A DNA stretch of 64,000 nucleotides from Poronia punctata (taxonomy: Eukaryota; Ascomycota; Sordariomycetes; Xylariales; Xylariaceae): the NCBI GenBank assembly GCA_022579005.1, contig MU401472.1:124001-188000 (forward strand), read 5' to 3'. Numbering within the stretch: the first letter of the stretch is position 1; every line of letters starts with the position of its first letter. Below the pieces are notes generated by a model. The model was not told the DNA's origin. It did not search any database and saw only the letters and a list, made by a program, of their open reading frames with translations. Shown here piece after piece: positions 23,632 to 34,286 of the stretch. The translations under genes and the position numbers were made by a program.

Positions 23632-25023
23632 ATGAAGATACTTCTTTACAGTCTAGCGACTCTTCTAGTCCCTGCGGTTCAGGCCCATAGTTTGTTTACG
23701 ACTCTTTACATCAACAATGTGAAACAAGGACAAGGCGACGGAACCTGCGTGCGACAGAATACAGACCTACCGCATTCAAACTCGCCCGTTCGCGATGTCC
23801 TCAGCGATGACATGGCATGTGGCATGTCGGGTACGGTCGCAGTGAACTACACATGCGCAGCGCCTGCCGGAGCGAAGCTAACGTTCGAATACCGAAGTAG
23901 CCCCAACAAAGGAGGCGCTGGGTTCATCGACGAAAGCCACAAAGGACCCGTGGCCGTCTATGCTAAGCAGCTTGCCAGTGTTGACGACGATGCCACTGGT
24001 CCCGGCTGGTTCAAGATCTGGGACGAGGGGTACGACATGAAGGCGGATAAATGGGCGACGGAAAAGATGATCGATACTAATGGACTGCTATCCATCACTA
24101 TCCCAACCGCCCTACCGGCGGGCAACTACTTGTTCAGGCCCGAAGTTGTGGCCATGCATAACGTGACGCCCGAAGTAGAGCCGCAGTTCTACATCGGATG
24201 TGCTCAGGTCTTTGTCGAGAGCTCGATAACCGGCACTCTGGACGTGCCGGCTGAGAAGAGCGTCAGTATCCCTGGTTACCTACGGAAGGATGACCCGTCG
24301 ATGACGTACAACATCTACCGTGACGAGGAATACGCCCATCCGAAGAAGCTGTATCCAAGAATGGGCCCAAAGCCCTTCGTCCCATCGAAAGCGAATGCGG
24401 CGGCGAGCGGAGAAAAAGTCGTGCGTCAGACCCAAGGTGGCATACCGGACTCGTGTCTCCTGGTGAACGGAAACTGGTGCGGCGTCCAAGTTCCCTCATA
24501 CACGGACGATCTTAAGGGATGCTGGGCGGCTGTCAAGGATTGTTGGGCCCAGACGGACGCTTGCTGGGCACAGCTGCCTCCCTCGGGCGGTCGTAACTGC
24601 AAGGTCTGGGCTGGAAAATGCAAGGACCTCGATGCGCACTGCTCTGCTAAGGATTTCACGGGTCCGCCGAAATACGAGCTGAAGAGCGATGATTTCCCTG
24701 CACCGGGACCTATTCCGGCCGCCGTCAATGTCAATGTCGAAGAGGATACGGACACAGATACAGAGAAGGCGACATCGTCGTCTGCTTCTGATGAGGTTAC
24801 GACGCATCTAGTCATCATTAGCCGCGTGCCTGTTACTGTTACTGTAACTCCTACTGCTATTCCATCGTCTTCGCCATCTCCTTGGACTTCTTCAACTTCG
24901 CGGGAGGGGATACCGGATTTCACACCGAGACCTACGGATTCGGATACCGTGCAGCCATCCGAGACGTCGAAGCCTCATTGTGGGGGGAGGAAGCGCAGGC
25001 GCTCTCGTCTATCACAACAGTAA
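23632..25023 (+). CDS. AA9 lytic polysaccharide monooxygenase with X278-like module
   Basis: Secreted copper enzyme that oxidatively cleaves cellulose or hemicellulose. Single exon, 463 residues. The frame is open upstream of ATG 23632, but this start gives a clean signal peptide (MKILLYSLATLLVPAVQA) whose cleavage exposes His19 (HSLFTTLYINN), the first ligand of the copper histidine brace. The second histidine lies in DESHKGPVAVYAK and the axial tyrosine in PQFYIGCAQVFVE, so the active site is intact. After a linker comes a Cys/Trp-rich module (CLLVNGNWCGVQVPSY, then GCWAAVKDCWAQTDACW and more Cys) resembling the X278 extension known from some AA9 proteins. A Ser/Thr/Pro-rich stretch follows, then a strongly basic end (GGRKRRRSRLSQQ). 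No CBM1 and no GPI signal is seen. The module name is from memory. Confidence 0.9.
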   Translation: MKILLYSLATLLVPAVQAHSLFTTLYINNVKQGQGDGTCVRQNTDLPHSNSPVRDVLSDDMACGMSGTVAVNYTCAAPAGAKLTFEYRSSPNKGGAGFIDESHKGPVAVYAKQLASVDDDATGPGWFKIWDEGYDMKADKWATEKMIDTNGLLSITIPTALPAGNYLFRPEVVAMHNVTPEVEPQFYIGCAQVFVESSITGTLDVPAEKSVSIPGYLRKDDPSMTYNIYRDEEYAHPKKLYPRMGPKPFVPSKANAAASGEKVVRQTQGGIPDSCLLVNGNWCGVQVPSYTDDLKGCWAAVKDCWAQTDACWAQLPPSGGRNCKVWAGKCKDLDAHCSAKDFTGPPKYELKSDDFPAPGPIPAAVNVNVEEDTDTDTEKATSSSASDEVTTHLVIISRVPVTVTVTPTAIPSSSPSPWTSSTSREGIPDFTPRPTDSDTVQPSETSKPHCGGRKRRRSRLSQQ

Positions 25024-25839
25024 GACAACTTTTTTGGAATATCAGTTGTACCAGATGGGGGTATATTGTCTCGTCTTCTGGTGTCTGCATTCTCATATGG
25101 TGCTCCCGGATGGGATTAGGGGTGGTACGATTCTCGGGAGACATATCGGCCATTTCAGCTTCGGACTCGTATTAAGGCCGTGTATTCCGATCGTGAACAC
25201 GGTTAGGGGGTACTCTATGAGTAAGCATGTATATATAACGGAACGGAACTTTTCTTCGAAGCCGTCGCTGGCACTTTTCCAGGTCCACCTAACTTGCGGG
25301 ATTGTGCGGTGGCGTATGTATAAAGTTGAATACTTGGATGAAGTGCAGTAGGTATGGCTATAACTAACAAAATATATCTTCAATATTATGCCAGCTCTGA
25401 CTCTCCTAGGTAGTTACGAGTAGGAACCTCAAATGCTCCTTCCTGATGGTTTTGCCTAAAAGCACCAAGATGTGGAGAACCCGTCTAATCCCCATCGTTC
25501 CTTCTCGGCCAAGATCTCCAAATGCAACGCCGCAAAACCCCAAACACCTTTCCAAATAGGAAATTTGAAAAGCTAGTGCGGAGTAGGCGTCATTGAAGTT
25601 GACAAGATCAACGCAGCAAACTTAGCAGAGACGTCATAATGCATTCCTTCGGCTCTGTTCCTGTTCCTTGGCCCTTGTTCCTGTTCCTGCTCATGTTTAT
25701 GTGTCACAACGCAACGGAACAGATGAATTTCTTCTTCACTCTCGCGTTTGCGGTCGCGATTGATTGAAGAGAAGAAAAAGACGACCGTCAAATACAAGAA
25801 CTAGGTAGAAAAAGTGCCCCGATATTACCTACCGCCAAG
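25024..25839. other. intergenic spacer
   Basis: About 0.8 kb between two plus-strand genes; TACGAGTA at 25415. Short open frames here show no recognisable protein. Confidence 0.4.
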
Positions 25840-26979
25840 ATGAGCGATCAAGACATCCTAATCAGCAACGGCACATGCTATTCCTCGGCCGGCGAAGAAC
25901 TAGACGAGAGCTTCATCCCGTGCGGAAACGCGCTCTTCGGCCATCAAACATGTTGCGGAAAAGGCGACAACTGTTTAGCGGATAATGCGTGTTTCGGCGT
26001 GCACGGGAGCGGATACGGTAGCGATTTGACGTATATGGCTGGATGTACGGACCCGAATTATGAAGATGATGCTTGTCCAAAGAAAGAGTTTGGTATGTAA
26101 CAATCTCACACTTTACTTACTTTTTCAGAATTATATAAGTTAATGAAGTGGAGGGGAAAAGATCAACCATGGATCGCTTTAACCTACTGTGACGACAGCG
26201 ACGGCGTCTGGGCACCCTGTTCGCAAGACGGGGATCCTGCGACGCTACAGCCGGGGGCTTCTTGCACATGTACGGACGCGTCGAAAACAACGGCGGCGTT
26301 CACGGACGCGAGTATACTTGACAATATTGCCTCGTTGCCCCAGGCTACGGGAGACCATATCAGTTTTTTTGATGGACATACGCCGACGGGGGAACCGACT
26401 GCTACTCCGGACCCGACGACAGGCACGGATGGGTCTTCGTCATCTACAGCGGGCACGACGACTGGACCTACATCGACTGACGGTTCTACTGGCTCGCCTA
26501 CTCCCGACCCGGGCAACGGCAGCGGGGGAGGAGATGAAGGCTCGAGCGAGGATAGTGGCCTGAACAGAGGCGCTATAATAGGTATCAGCGTGGGTGTCGC
26601 CGTAGCCGTCATCTTGATACTCGGCGTTATCGGGGCGTTCATCTATCGGCGTCGGAATAGACCTAGGGCTAGGAATGATAACGACAACGAGAAACCACCA
26701 CCGCAAGCTCCTACTCCGCCGGCTGTGGCAGAAGCGGACGGTCGACCTACACAGCCTTTTGGTATTAGGGAAGAGCTCGAGGCTAGCGAGACGGCGGCGG
26801 CTGCCACGGGGAAGGGGTATAAGCCGTATAGAAAGAATCCGGAGGAGCCCGAGGCGGATGGAAGACCGGTGACGCAGCCGTGGGATGTGAGAACCGAGTT
26901 GGAGGGTAGTGAGGTGAGGAGGAAGAAGTCGGATGGACCTGTTGCTGAGTTACCTGGTAGTGAAAGGTTTGAGGAATGA
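25840..26979 (+). CDS. cysteine-rich single-pass membrane protein
   Basis: Predicted 356 residues. Exon 1 25840-26092 and exon 2 26162-26979, joined by GTATGT and an AAAAG acceptor (69-nt intron) to give PKKEFDQPWIALTYC; a TTTCAG acceptor at 26128 would also stay in frame but leaves only a 36-nt intron. The N-terminal ~120 residues carry regularly spaced cysteines (NGTCY, IPCGN, TCCGKGDNCL, NACFG, GCTDP, CPKK, YCDD, PCSQ, CTC). A Ser/Thr/Pro/Gly-rich stalk follows, then one membrane helix (GAIIGISVGVAVAVILILGV) with a basic RRRNRPR stop-transfer and a Pro-rich cytosolic tail containing two similar blocks (EADGRPTQPFGIREELE and EADGRPVTQPWDVRTELE). There is no N-terminal signal peptide, so the helix may act as signal-anchor. 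This layout suggests a fungal cell-surface sensor or adhesin-like protein; function unknown. Confidence 0.72.
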
Positions 26980-29900
26980 TCTGGGAAAGAAGAAATTATA
27001 ATTCTCTACTATGTATATATGGCTCTCGATGCTATCATACTGAAGCAACGATTTATGAAATAAAATATAATTATAATACCAAGTACTCTCATATAAGAAA
27101 GATGGGATGCCGTGCTGGTGAATATTGGCCCTTTTCTACCCGGTCATAGACCGTGAGGGAGTTTATCGCCCCGTATTATAAGATAGTGTCTAGTAAACCA
27201 TGGTTTCTATAATACTACATATAAATAATTAACCAAACATAGTTACTAAAGTTTAGTGGGATACTGAGAGAAGCGGTCAATGCTAACCCTACTCCCGGAT
27301 AGGATGAGGATGCGGTCAGCCGTGATGATACAGCTATTGAAGAAAGAAATAGAGACATACACATATATAAATCTAATTTCACTCGCAAAACCACCCCTAG
27401 ATTGTTCATGCCAATACGTACCTAGGTATTAACTGACCCATGTATGAGAGATGGTCATATTACGGTCACCGAACATTTGCTTTTTCCTCTCAGTTCCGGG
27501 CAAAGGAAACCACCCGGTCCCGAAGATCGTCCAACACGCATGCCATACGTGACGGTGTAGGTAGATCTAGCCAAAAGTCTGGCCAAAAATGATTTCCGCC
27601 GGTGAAATATAAACGTACCTACTCGACGGGTCGGAAAGAAAGGAAATAGGCTTGTTGGCTGCGTTCCAATAAACGAACCTAGGTATGCTCGTTTACTCGT
27701 CATCTATTTATTGCTGCTGCTGCGAAACAACAAAAAGGGATAGTTACTAGACTAGACTACTACGACTGGGCGGTAATTACCCGTACTGACAGAGATGACA
27801 TTACTTTGAATGATTGTTTATTTGAATGTCCCCTAGGTGACAAGTCTCGTCCGACTTTTTACGAGTATACGTAGGGCGGGATACCGACTTGCGAGTAAAT
27901 AGGGCCGAATTTACCCCATACGAGTACATTATGGGAGGAAGCCTTGATTCGGAGAATAATATATATTATTTTGTAGGGGACGCTTAACGAGTAACGAGTA
28001 GAGGGCCAAAGATAGACACTACCGATATGACACTTATTAGGTAAGTAGGTAGTCCCTACTACTTATTCGTATTACGGCCACCAAGGCGTTGGTAGAAGAG
28101 CTCAGCGTCATCGTCGGATGGGCTCGTCAAGATCATTTCTTTTGGGTAGACGATAGTGATGGTGATACAAAAGAAAGTCTGTGAAGCTGAATTTGATAAG
28201 GAATAGATCACGGGAGCTATCAGCGCGTCATTGAATTTTCACGTCTAGTTTTTCAAGTAGGGTTAGAAACAAACACCATTGTCGTTGTTTGTATAAGTAC
28301 TCTACTGTAGAACATTCAACAGAGCTATTTCTCTTAAATATCATCAGGTGTACGAGTAGGTGCTATCTATTCTTCAGTTGCGAGGAATATCTGCAAACGC
28401 GGCAGGCTTCAGCAACGAGGTATGCATACGCGTAGCACAACACGAAAAAGCATGACCACCGCCACTGACCAGCTCGTAAGTTTTTTTTTTTTTTTTCCCA
28501 GGCAAGCCAAACCTTCAATTCACCGATAAGCTCTGCACCTTTTGCTCTACTTGTACAATTTGCCTCCTTCCCCAACACATTACTCGTATGCAAAATTATC
28601 TAGTGTGTAGTCATAGCAATTTACCAGGTTAGGTCAAATGATTCATCACGTTTTCCCGGGGGTGCGGTTTTGGTTCCAATAGGGGCCCACATCATATCGA
28701 TCGACATGGGATTAATTTCTCCAAAGCCCAAAAAGAAATAACTGCTGGCACGTTGAAGAATATCAGAGAAGGAAAAAGCAAAGTAACGAGTAGAAAAGGA
28801 GATGACTTTTTTCATCTCTTCCCAACTGCAAATTCCGACTATGAGTGAAAACTAGTTGCCTTTTTATCCCTTTGCTCTTATTGTGTGTTGGCGAGGGAAA
28901 GAAGACATGCTGGGGAAAGAAAAGAAGAAAAAAGGTTATAAAATCTGTGTACAATAACAAGTTAAACAACATATCACATACTCAAGAGAATAAACGTTGA
29001 AAAACAAGTGTATTTCGCGCCCTTTTGCTTGTTTGTTTAGATAGGATTACCGTACTCGTAGAATATCGGCACGTTTACCATTCCAAATTAAGCTTTAGGG
29101 TTCTTATGTACTTTCTCCTGCTTTCAATGACGCCTTGATGCAGACAAAATATGGAGGTAAATCCTCGATCAATGTTGCTTTTTATACACGTATACAAAAG
29201 AGGTAGAGCGCCATATGCAGGGGAACGGGAGTCACACTTGACAGCTTGACAGCCTCTCCACACGGAGTAAAGTGGGTAGCGGCTGGCTGGTAAGGTACCT
29301 GCGTTGATGGTTGGTGATCCCCATTGGCTCCATCAGTAAGTACCTTCCTCCTTGTAGTTAGAATCAATTTGTGTTAGTCGGTAGTCTCGGCAAGGCGCCC
29401 TTTCCCCCTGCAAGAAAAAAGGAAAGGAAAAAGGAGGAAATCTATCACATCATCTCGAGGCTTAATTTGCCTGAGGTGAAGAAAAGGGTCAAAACAGTGA
29501 GTGGTTGGGCGGTTGCTGGTTACGATAGGTAGACCGTTGTTTATCCAACGGGACCAACCCAAGAATTAAAAGTTTGATCTACAATCACAACCCGAGTAGG
29601 TGCGCCAATATCCAACGAGATCCGTCTCGTGAAGGAGCGGTCACATCGAGACGGGAGATTTGATAGGAGGAAGGTTGAGATGTAGGTTCGCACCCAATAT
29701 CGCTCGATGGGGCAGAGATTACACGATTACACTACTCGTAACCTTCTCAACATTTGCTGCAAGATGTACCTTACGCCATCTCTCGCAATCGAAACCTCAT
29801 TACAGAAGGATTCAATAGTACTTCAAGCTCAAATTACAGACCTCTTCATCGACCTCCTTGGCAAAAACTTTGATCCAAACAGGGCTGACGGCTTGGCCCC

Positions 29901-30344
29901 ACGCCCCACGCCCCCAGTTGCGGCCCGGCATATCGCCTCTAAGTTAGTGATGTTACCTTGGCCCCATGCCCCCGTCGTTGACAGCGCCCGCCGGCACATT
30001 GGCCGGACGGGTCAAGTGGCGGTCGAAGGTGAAATGGTGATATTCGTGCGTTGTAGTGCCGTAGCCTTGGCAGGTCTAGCGCGATAATGCGATGATGCGG
30101 AAAGGGGAGAAAGGGAGAAGATAATGGAAATTGGGTAAAGATTCATCTGAGGCTTCGAAGGGTTGGAATTCGACATAAAAAGCATCACTCTACCTCCCAA
30201 CTTAACTGATTCCTTTTCTCTCATCATCATCATCATCATCCGCTCAAACACCAACACACCCGCCAACTTTCCAACTTCCATCCAGCCACTCTTTTATTCA
30301 CTCACTTTTCAGTGTACAACTTTCCACCCCTCACATCCATCAAA
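26980..30344. other. long intergenic region
   Basis: About 3.4 kb with no supported gene. It is dense in TACTCGTA/TACGAGTA words (27860, 27919, 28351, 28581, 29053, 29733). A T14 run lies near 28482-28495. A short repeated GGCCCCA(C/T)GCCCC element occurs near 29895-29915 and 29959-29973, and a CAT trinucleotide run near 30223-30240 lies just upstream of the next gene. Confidence 0.4.
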
Positions 30345-31010
30345 ATGCAGTACAAGGCTCTTGTCTCTCTCTTCCTGGCTTCCACTGCCGTGGCTGCCCC
30401 TGCTCTCGTCCCCGGCCTTGAGGCGGTTGACGGTCTTACCAAGCCCGTCACTGGCCTTACCAAGCCTGTTACCGACACCGTTGGTGGACTCACTGGCGGT
30501 GGTCTTCTCCGCCGCACCGGTGTCGATGTCGACCACCCCAAGCACGGCATCTTCGGCAACGATGTCGATGGCATCACCGGAAGCATTGCCGACGGCAAGG
30601 GCAACGGTATCCTCGGTAACGAGGTCACCGGCATTGGCGGTGTCACTGGCAACGACCACAACCTGAACGGCAACTTGAACGATAACCTCAATGGTGAGTT
30701 GTTCTCGATGAAACTAGGAACCTCGAGTAAATCTAACAAGTCAACCAGACTCACTCAATGACAACCCCATCCTGAACGGCAACGATGGCAACGGCATCGG
30801 AAACGGAAATGACATCGACGAGGTTGTCAAGGGCAATGACGACAACCAGATTGGCAACTTTGTCAACAAGGGCACCAAGGACACTGATGTTCTCAGCAAC
30901 AACGACATCGAGGTCCTCGACGTAAGTTTCTAAATCCCACTTTCGCCTATGATTCCAATACTTACTCTAACAAGGCCCTTCACCACTAGGTCAAGCACAA
31001 CTCTTACTAA
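30345..31010 (+). CDS. small secreted Gly/Asn/Asp-rich protein
   Basis: Predicted 180 residues. Exons 30345-30693, 30749-30921 and 30990-31010, with GT-AG introns of 55 and 68 nt. The last exon encodes only VKHNSY. The signal peptide is MQYKALVSLFLASTAVAA. The mature part begins with a duplicated LTKPVTG(L/D) unit and a GGLTGGGLL turn, a possible dibasic site (LRRTG), then a long run of imperfect GN-containing units (for example GNGILGNEVTGIG, LNGNLNDNLN, NGIGNGNDID) with no cysteine. It looks like a low-complexity extracellular or cell-wall protein; I cannot assign a function. The codons are strongly biased toward C-ending forms, unlike the neighbouring noncoding DNA, suggesting high expression. 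Confidence 0.75.
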
Positions 31011-31767
31011 GTTTACCACGTCGGTCGTCACAATCTTAAACCTGCATGTCGGGTCGATGAAAGCGAAAGGTGCACTCTAACGATAAAAATGATGAGCTGC
31101 ATATGGAAAGAAAAGCAAACTCAAAAGTTGAGCGGGTTCGCGTGTGTGTGTGTGTTTTTCTCGGGCACATATTTTGATGCATTTGCAAAGCGGTTCATTT
31201 GAAAAATAACTTCTGTCAAACATCACCAATGTATAATGGTAATTGGTATTCTCTCGCTTTACAAAAGTCAAATCTCAAATTGACGAAAGCGTTCCGTTTG
31301 TATACTATTGAAGGTTTATATCTGGGTATTATCATGTGCCTACGGCCTGTCAATACGAACTACCTACTTCAATCATTCCTCTAGCTCTCAGTTGTCATCG
31401 TGATGTTGCTCTCTAAACTTCCCACTCAAGGTCCTCTTAGTAAGTCTTAAATAATTGCTGCCGCGGTACGATGCATCGATCTCAAGATTTATTTCGCCTT
31501 CGTGCTGTCTTCCCTGATGCACACCATTTATTTTTCACTTTGCTTGGATCCATGTATTTCTCTCCCTTTTTCACTCTCCTAGGAGTATAGTATAATTCCA
31601 CTCTTATGCTTTTCTAACCCAAGCTTTCTTACCCGGCAAACAAAAAACTTCGTTCTCCAATCTCGTAAACAAACTACCCGACTTTCCAAGCCATCCAAAT
31701 TTCCCCGTCCCCTATCCCCGACCCAAAAGATCTCTCCCTACATAATACCGCAAAAAACATAACGAAT
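31011..31767. other. intergenic, 3' flank of secreted-protein gene and 5' flank of tRNA pair
   Basis: AT-rich spacer with a short GT dinucleotide run (31141-31155). The last ~100 bp before the first tRNA gene are A-rich, as is common upstream of fungal tRNA genes. No gene recognised. Confidence 0.4.
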
Positions 31768-31841
31768 GGTTTCATGGTGTAGTTGGTTATCACGTCAGTC
31801 TAACACACTGAAGGTCTCCGGTTCAAGTCCGGGTGAAATCA
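31768..31841 (+). tRNA. tRNA-Val (anticodon AAC)
   Basis: A 74-nt cloverleaf, no intron. The acceptor stem GGTTTCA pairs with TGAAATC (one G-T wobble) and the discriminator is A. The anticodon arm is TCAGT-CTAACAC-ACTGA, with AAC at the wobble and following positions. The T arm contains GGTTCAAGTCC, a good B box. No T4 terminator lies directly behind it; the next tRNA gene begins after 8 nt. Confidence 0.95.
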
Positions 31842-31849
31842 GACGATCA

Positions 31850-31923
31850 GGTTTCGTGGTGTAGTTGGTTATCACGTCAGTCTAACACACTGAAGGTCTC
31901 CGGTTCAAGTCCGGGCGAAATCA
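31850..31923 (+). tRNA. tRNA-Val (anticodon AAC), second copy
   Basis: Nearly identical to the copy 8 nt upstream. It differs at the last acceptor pair, where A7-U66 becomes G7-C66 (CGTGG after GGTTT, and CGAAATC), so the change is compensated and the fold is kept. A CTTTTG stretch about 10 nt downstream can serve as the polymerase III terminator for the pair. Confidence 0.95.
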
Positions 31924-32715
31924 ATCATTACTTTTGCTAGTTACATATCCAAGTAGAAAAGTTTAGGCTATGTTTTCCCCCCGGGTGTAAAGAGGGAGGG
32001 GAGGGGTGGGGTGAGGTGAGGTGGCTTGGGTTTAATGATATGTTTGACCAAGTCCGACAAACGCAGTGCAATGTGGTTTTTTTTTTGATGAGATGCTGGT
32101 TAGGTACCTAGAACTAAGTAAAGTTTTTTTTTATCACACATAAGAAATCCATCCGTAAGAGAGATAGGTCAGGTAAATTCTACATTGTAAGAGACATATA
32201 ACTCAGCTTGCTATAGGTTACCTACCTAAGCAAGCAGAGAGACCTTATCTTGTGACCCCTTAGCCGGGATCGCTTACCCTGCAAATGCGGTGTCAAGACA
32301 TATATGTCAACTTTCTGCAGTAATACTAGGTTAGATGGCTATAGTTGATACCTCTAGAAACAAGACAGAGAGAGCACCTGCAGGTAGGCAGGACATGCAC
32401 AGTCTTGAAGGAGTACTCGGAGACATCATTCTTATAATAACTGCATCCATTATAGACAATACTTTTGTAGAATCCCTACCTTACCTATCACGCCGCACCT
32501 ACTATTACTTATTTCACAATAACAACACTCATTTATTCACTTCCTTTTACAAATAATCTCTAATTGACCATATTTCCCATAACCCCTTCACCAAGAGTAA
32601 AATTACCCCCTCTTTCCCACAAACAAACAAACACACATACCTACACCCCACCCATCATCAACACACCAGCGACGCGTCCCCGTCCCCGTCCCCGTCCCCG
32701 TCCCCCAGCCTTGGC

Positions 32716-32752
<37 letters not shown>

Positions 32753-32814
32753 AAATATTGACGCATCGCCCGCCCGGCTTGTTCTTGTTCTTCTTCTTCT
32801 TCCTCATCTACCTT
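31924..32814. other. intergenic with microsatellites
   Basis: About 0.9 kb: G/A-rich purine tract near 31990-32025, T runs near 32073 and 32126, and two neighbouring microsatellites at 32676-32752 (separate entry). No gene recognised. Confidence 0.4.
32676..32752. repeat. (GTCCCC)n and (GCTT)n microsatellites
   Basis: Five GTCCCC units at 32676-32705 are followed within about 10 bp by nine GCTT units at 32716-32752, just beyond the 3' end of the minus-strand hypothetical gene. Confidence 0.85.
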
Positions 32815-33381
32815 TTACTCAACATCAAAAACCCCGGTCCTATACCTCCCATCCGGCTCCTCCCCCTCCCCATGTCCCTTGTAAAACTCGCAATCGAAAA
32901 AATACCTCCCCGTTTCCAGAACCACCCCTCCCGTAAACGGACTATTATTAACCGCAAGAAAAATCCCTGTTTCCGAATCATATCTGGCGTGGAATGTATG
33001 TGGCCATTGTTGCGGTCCTCCCCATCTATCGCATCGGAATATTTTTAGACGGATATGTGCTGCCGAAGTCGAGCAGGAAGAAGAAGAAGAAGAAGAAGAA
33101 GGGGGGAGGGTGACTGTGAAGGTTTGGAGGGATATTTCTCCTGCTTTGGGTGGTTGGAATTGTAATTCGGGAGTAGTAGTAGTTGCGGTAGTAGTAGTTG
33201 TTGTTGTTGTAGTTATATTAGAAGAGGGGGAGGGAAGGGAAAGGTGGTCGGAGTTTATTACGGGATAGAAGTTTATGGCCCATGATTTTCCGGGGTGGAA
33301 GATTTCTTTTTCCGACTTTGCTTGGGCTTGGGTTTGGGTTTGCGCTTGGGTCTCTTCTTCTGTTTCTGGGTTGTTGTCCAT
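32815..33381 (-). CDS. hypothetical protein with Thr and Ser homopolymer runs
   Basis: Single-exon frame of 188 residues. The parts outside the runs look like real protein: HPGKSWAINFYPVINSD near residue 30, and from about residue 112 RLKIFRCDRWGGPQQWPHTF, GIFLAVNNSPFTGG and ETGRYFFDCEFYKG. The runs are a Gln/Ala-Thr stretch near the N-terminus, about nine Thr then TTTT (from a GTT/GTA repeat on the plus strand), and eight Ser (from GAA/AGA repeats, 33077-33101). I do not recognise a family and see no signal peptide or membrane helix. An uncharacterised fungal protein is more likely than a chance frame because the aromatic-rich C-terminal half is coherent. Confidence 0.5.
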   Translation of the reverse strand: MDNNPETEEETQAQTQTQAQAKSEKEIFHPGKSWAINFYPVINSDHLSLPSPSSNITTTTTTTTTATTTTPELQFQPPKAGEISLQTFTVTLPPSSSSSSSSCSTSAAHIRLKIFRCDRWGGPQQWPHTFHARYDSETGIFLAVNNSPFTGGVVLETGRYFFDCEFYKGHGEGEEPDGRYRTGVFDVE

Positions 33382-34286
33382 GAGTAAGTAGGTAGGTACC
33401 TAGGTATTGTTGGAAAGAGGATGGCTTAAGTAGAGTGATCCCGGGATGCAGCCGTGAAGAAATAAAAGGTTCTTTTGACCAGTTCAAATAGACGGTATAA
33501 AAGATGACTTCTCTTGTTCGACTTTTCCAAGTATTATTTATTCCGCCTGGGACAGTTTTATTAAATACCTTATATATATAAGGCAGCCAGCCAGCCAGCC
33601 AGTCAGTTAGTTAGTTAGTTGGTCTACCGGCTTTTTTCTTTGTACAACTAATCCTAATGTAAGGGCCCGCGTCACCGGTATGCCCAACCCGTTTTCCCGT
33701 GTAACACAACTTCGGTTTGCTTCTACACATGTCAAAGAAATTTGCAGATTGGACTCGGCTTTTCTGTCACAGGTTGTTTTACCTAATATTTTCTGTCACC
33801 TCGTACACAAGCTGTAGCGCAACCCGGCTATAGCCAATCTACACTTGACATGAGACGGGATTATCCGAAACATACTCGTATATGGCCTGCGCAAGTCAAG
33901 ACGAAATCACTTCGGTTGAGTTCGACTGCCTTATAACAGCAACAAGAATATAGAGAGAGGGTCGCAGGAAACACACAAGTCTTATGTTGAGAAACCGTGC
34001 CGTATTACAAGTTCGCTAAGTCTATAATAATGTCGTGTTTTATAATACAGTGGCATGACATTGGAGCAATGATTCCAACCATGCCAAGAAACGCCAAACC
34101 CAGAAAAAGTGCCCGCATAAACGAAGCAGTATTCGGCCACCAATACCGTTCAACCGTGTTACCAATCAATTAACCACCGATGATGTCCATATGTGACCAG
34201 CCATGATTCGACCGCATCCGCCAGATGCTCCTTGGTCAAGAATATTGTGATATATACAGGGAAGTTAGAGGCTCAAGGGCTTCACT
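33382..34286. other. intergenic, 3' flank of SEC16
   Basis: About 0.9 kb. It contains a CAGC/AGTT tetranucleotide repeat (33583-33622), an AT-rich TATATATA patch just before it, and TACTCGTA at 33873. No gene recognised. Confidence 0.4.
33583..33622. repeat. (CAGC)n-(AGTT)n microsatellite
   Basis: Four to five CAGC units pass by single-base change (CAGT) into AGTT units, suggesting a repeat that changed its unit by point mutation. Confidence 0.75.

Noticed and set aside
29707..30087. 126-codon plus-strand frame upstream of the secreted-protein gene
   Set aside because: Its second half is built from a short repeated GC-rich element and no domain is seen; it overlaps the likely promoter region of the next gene.
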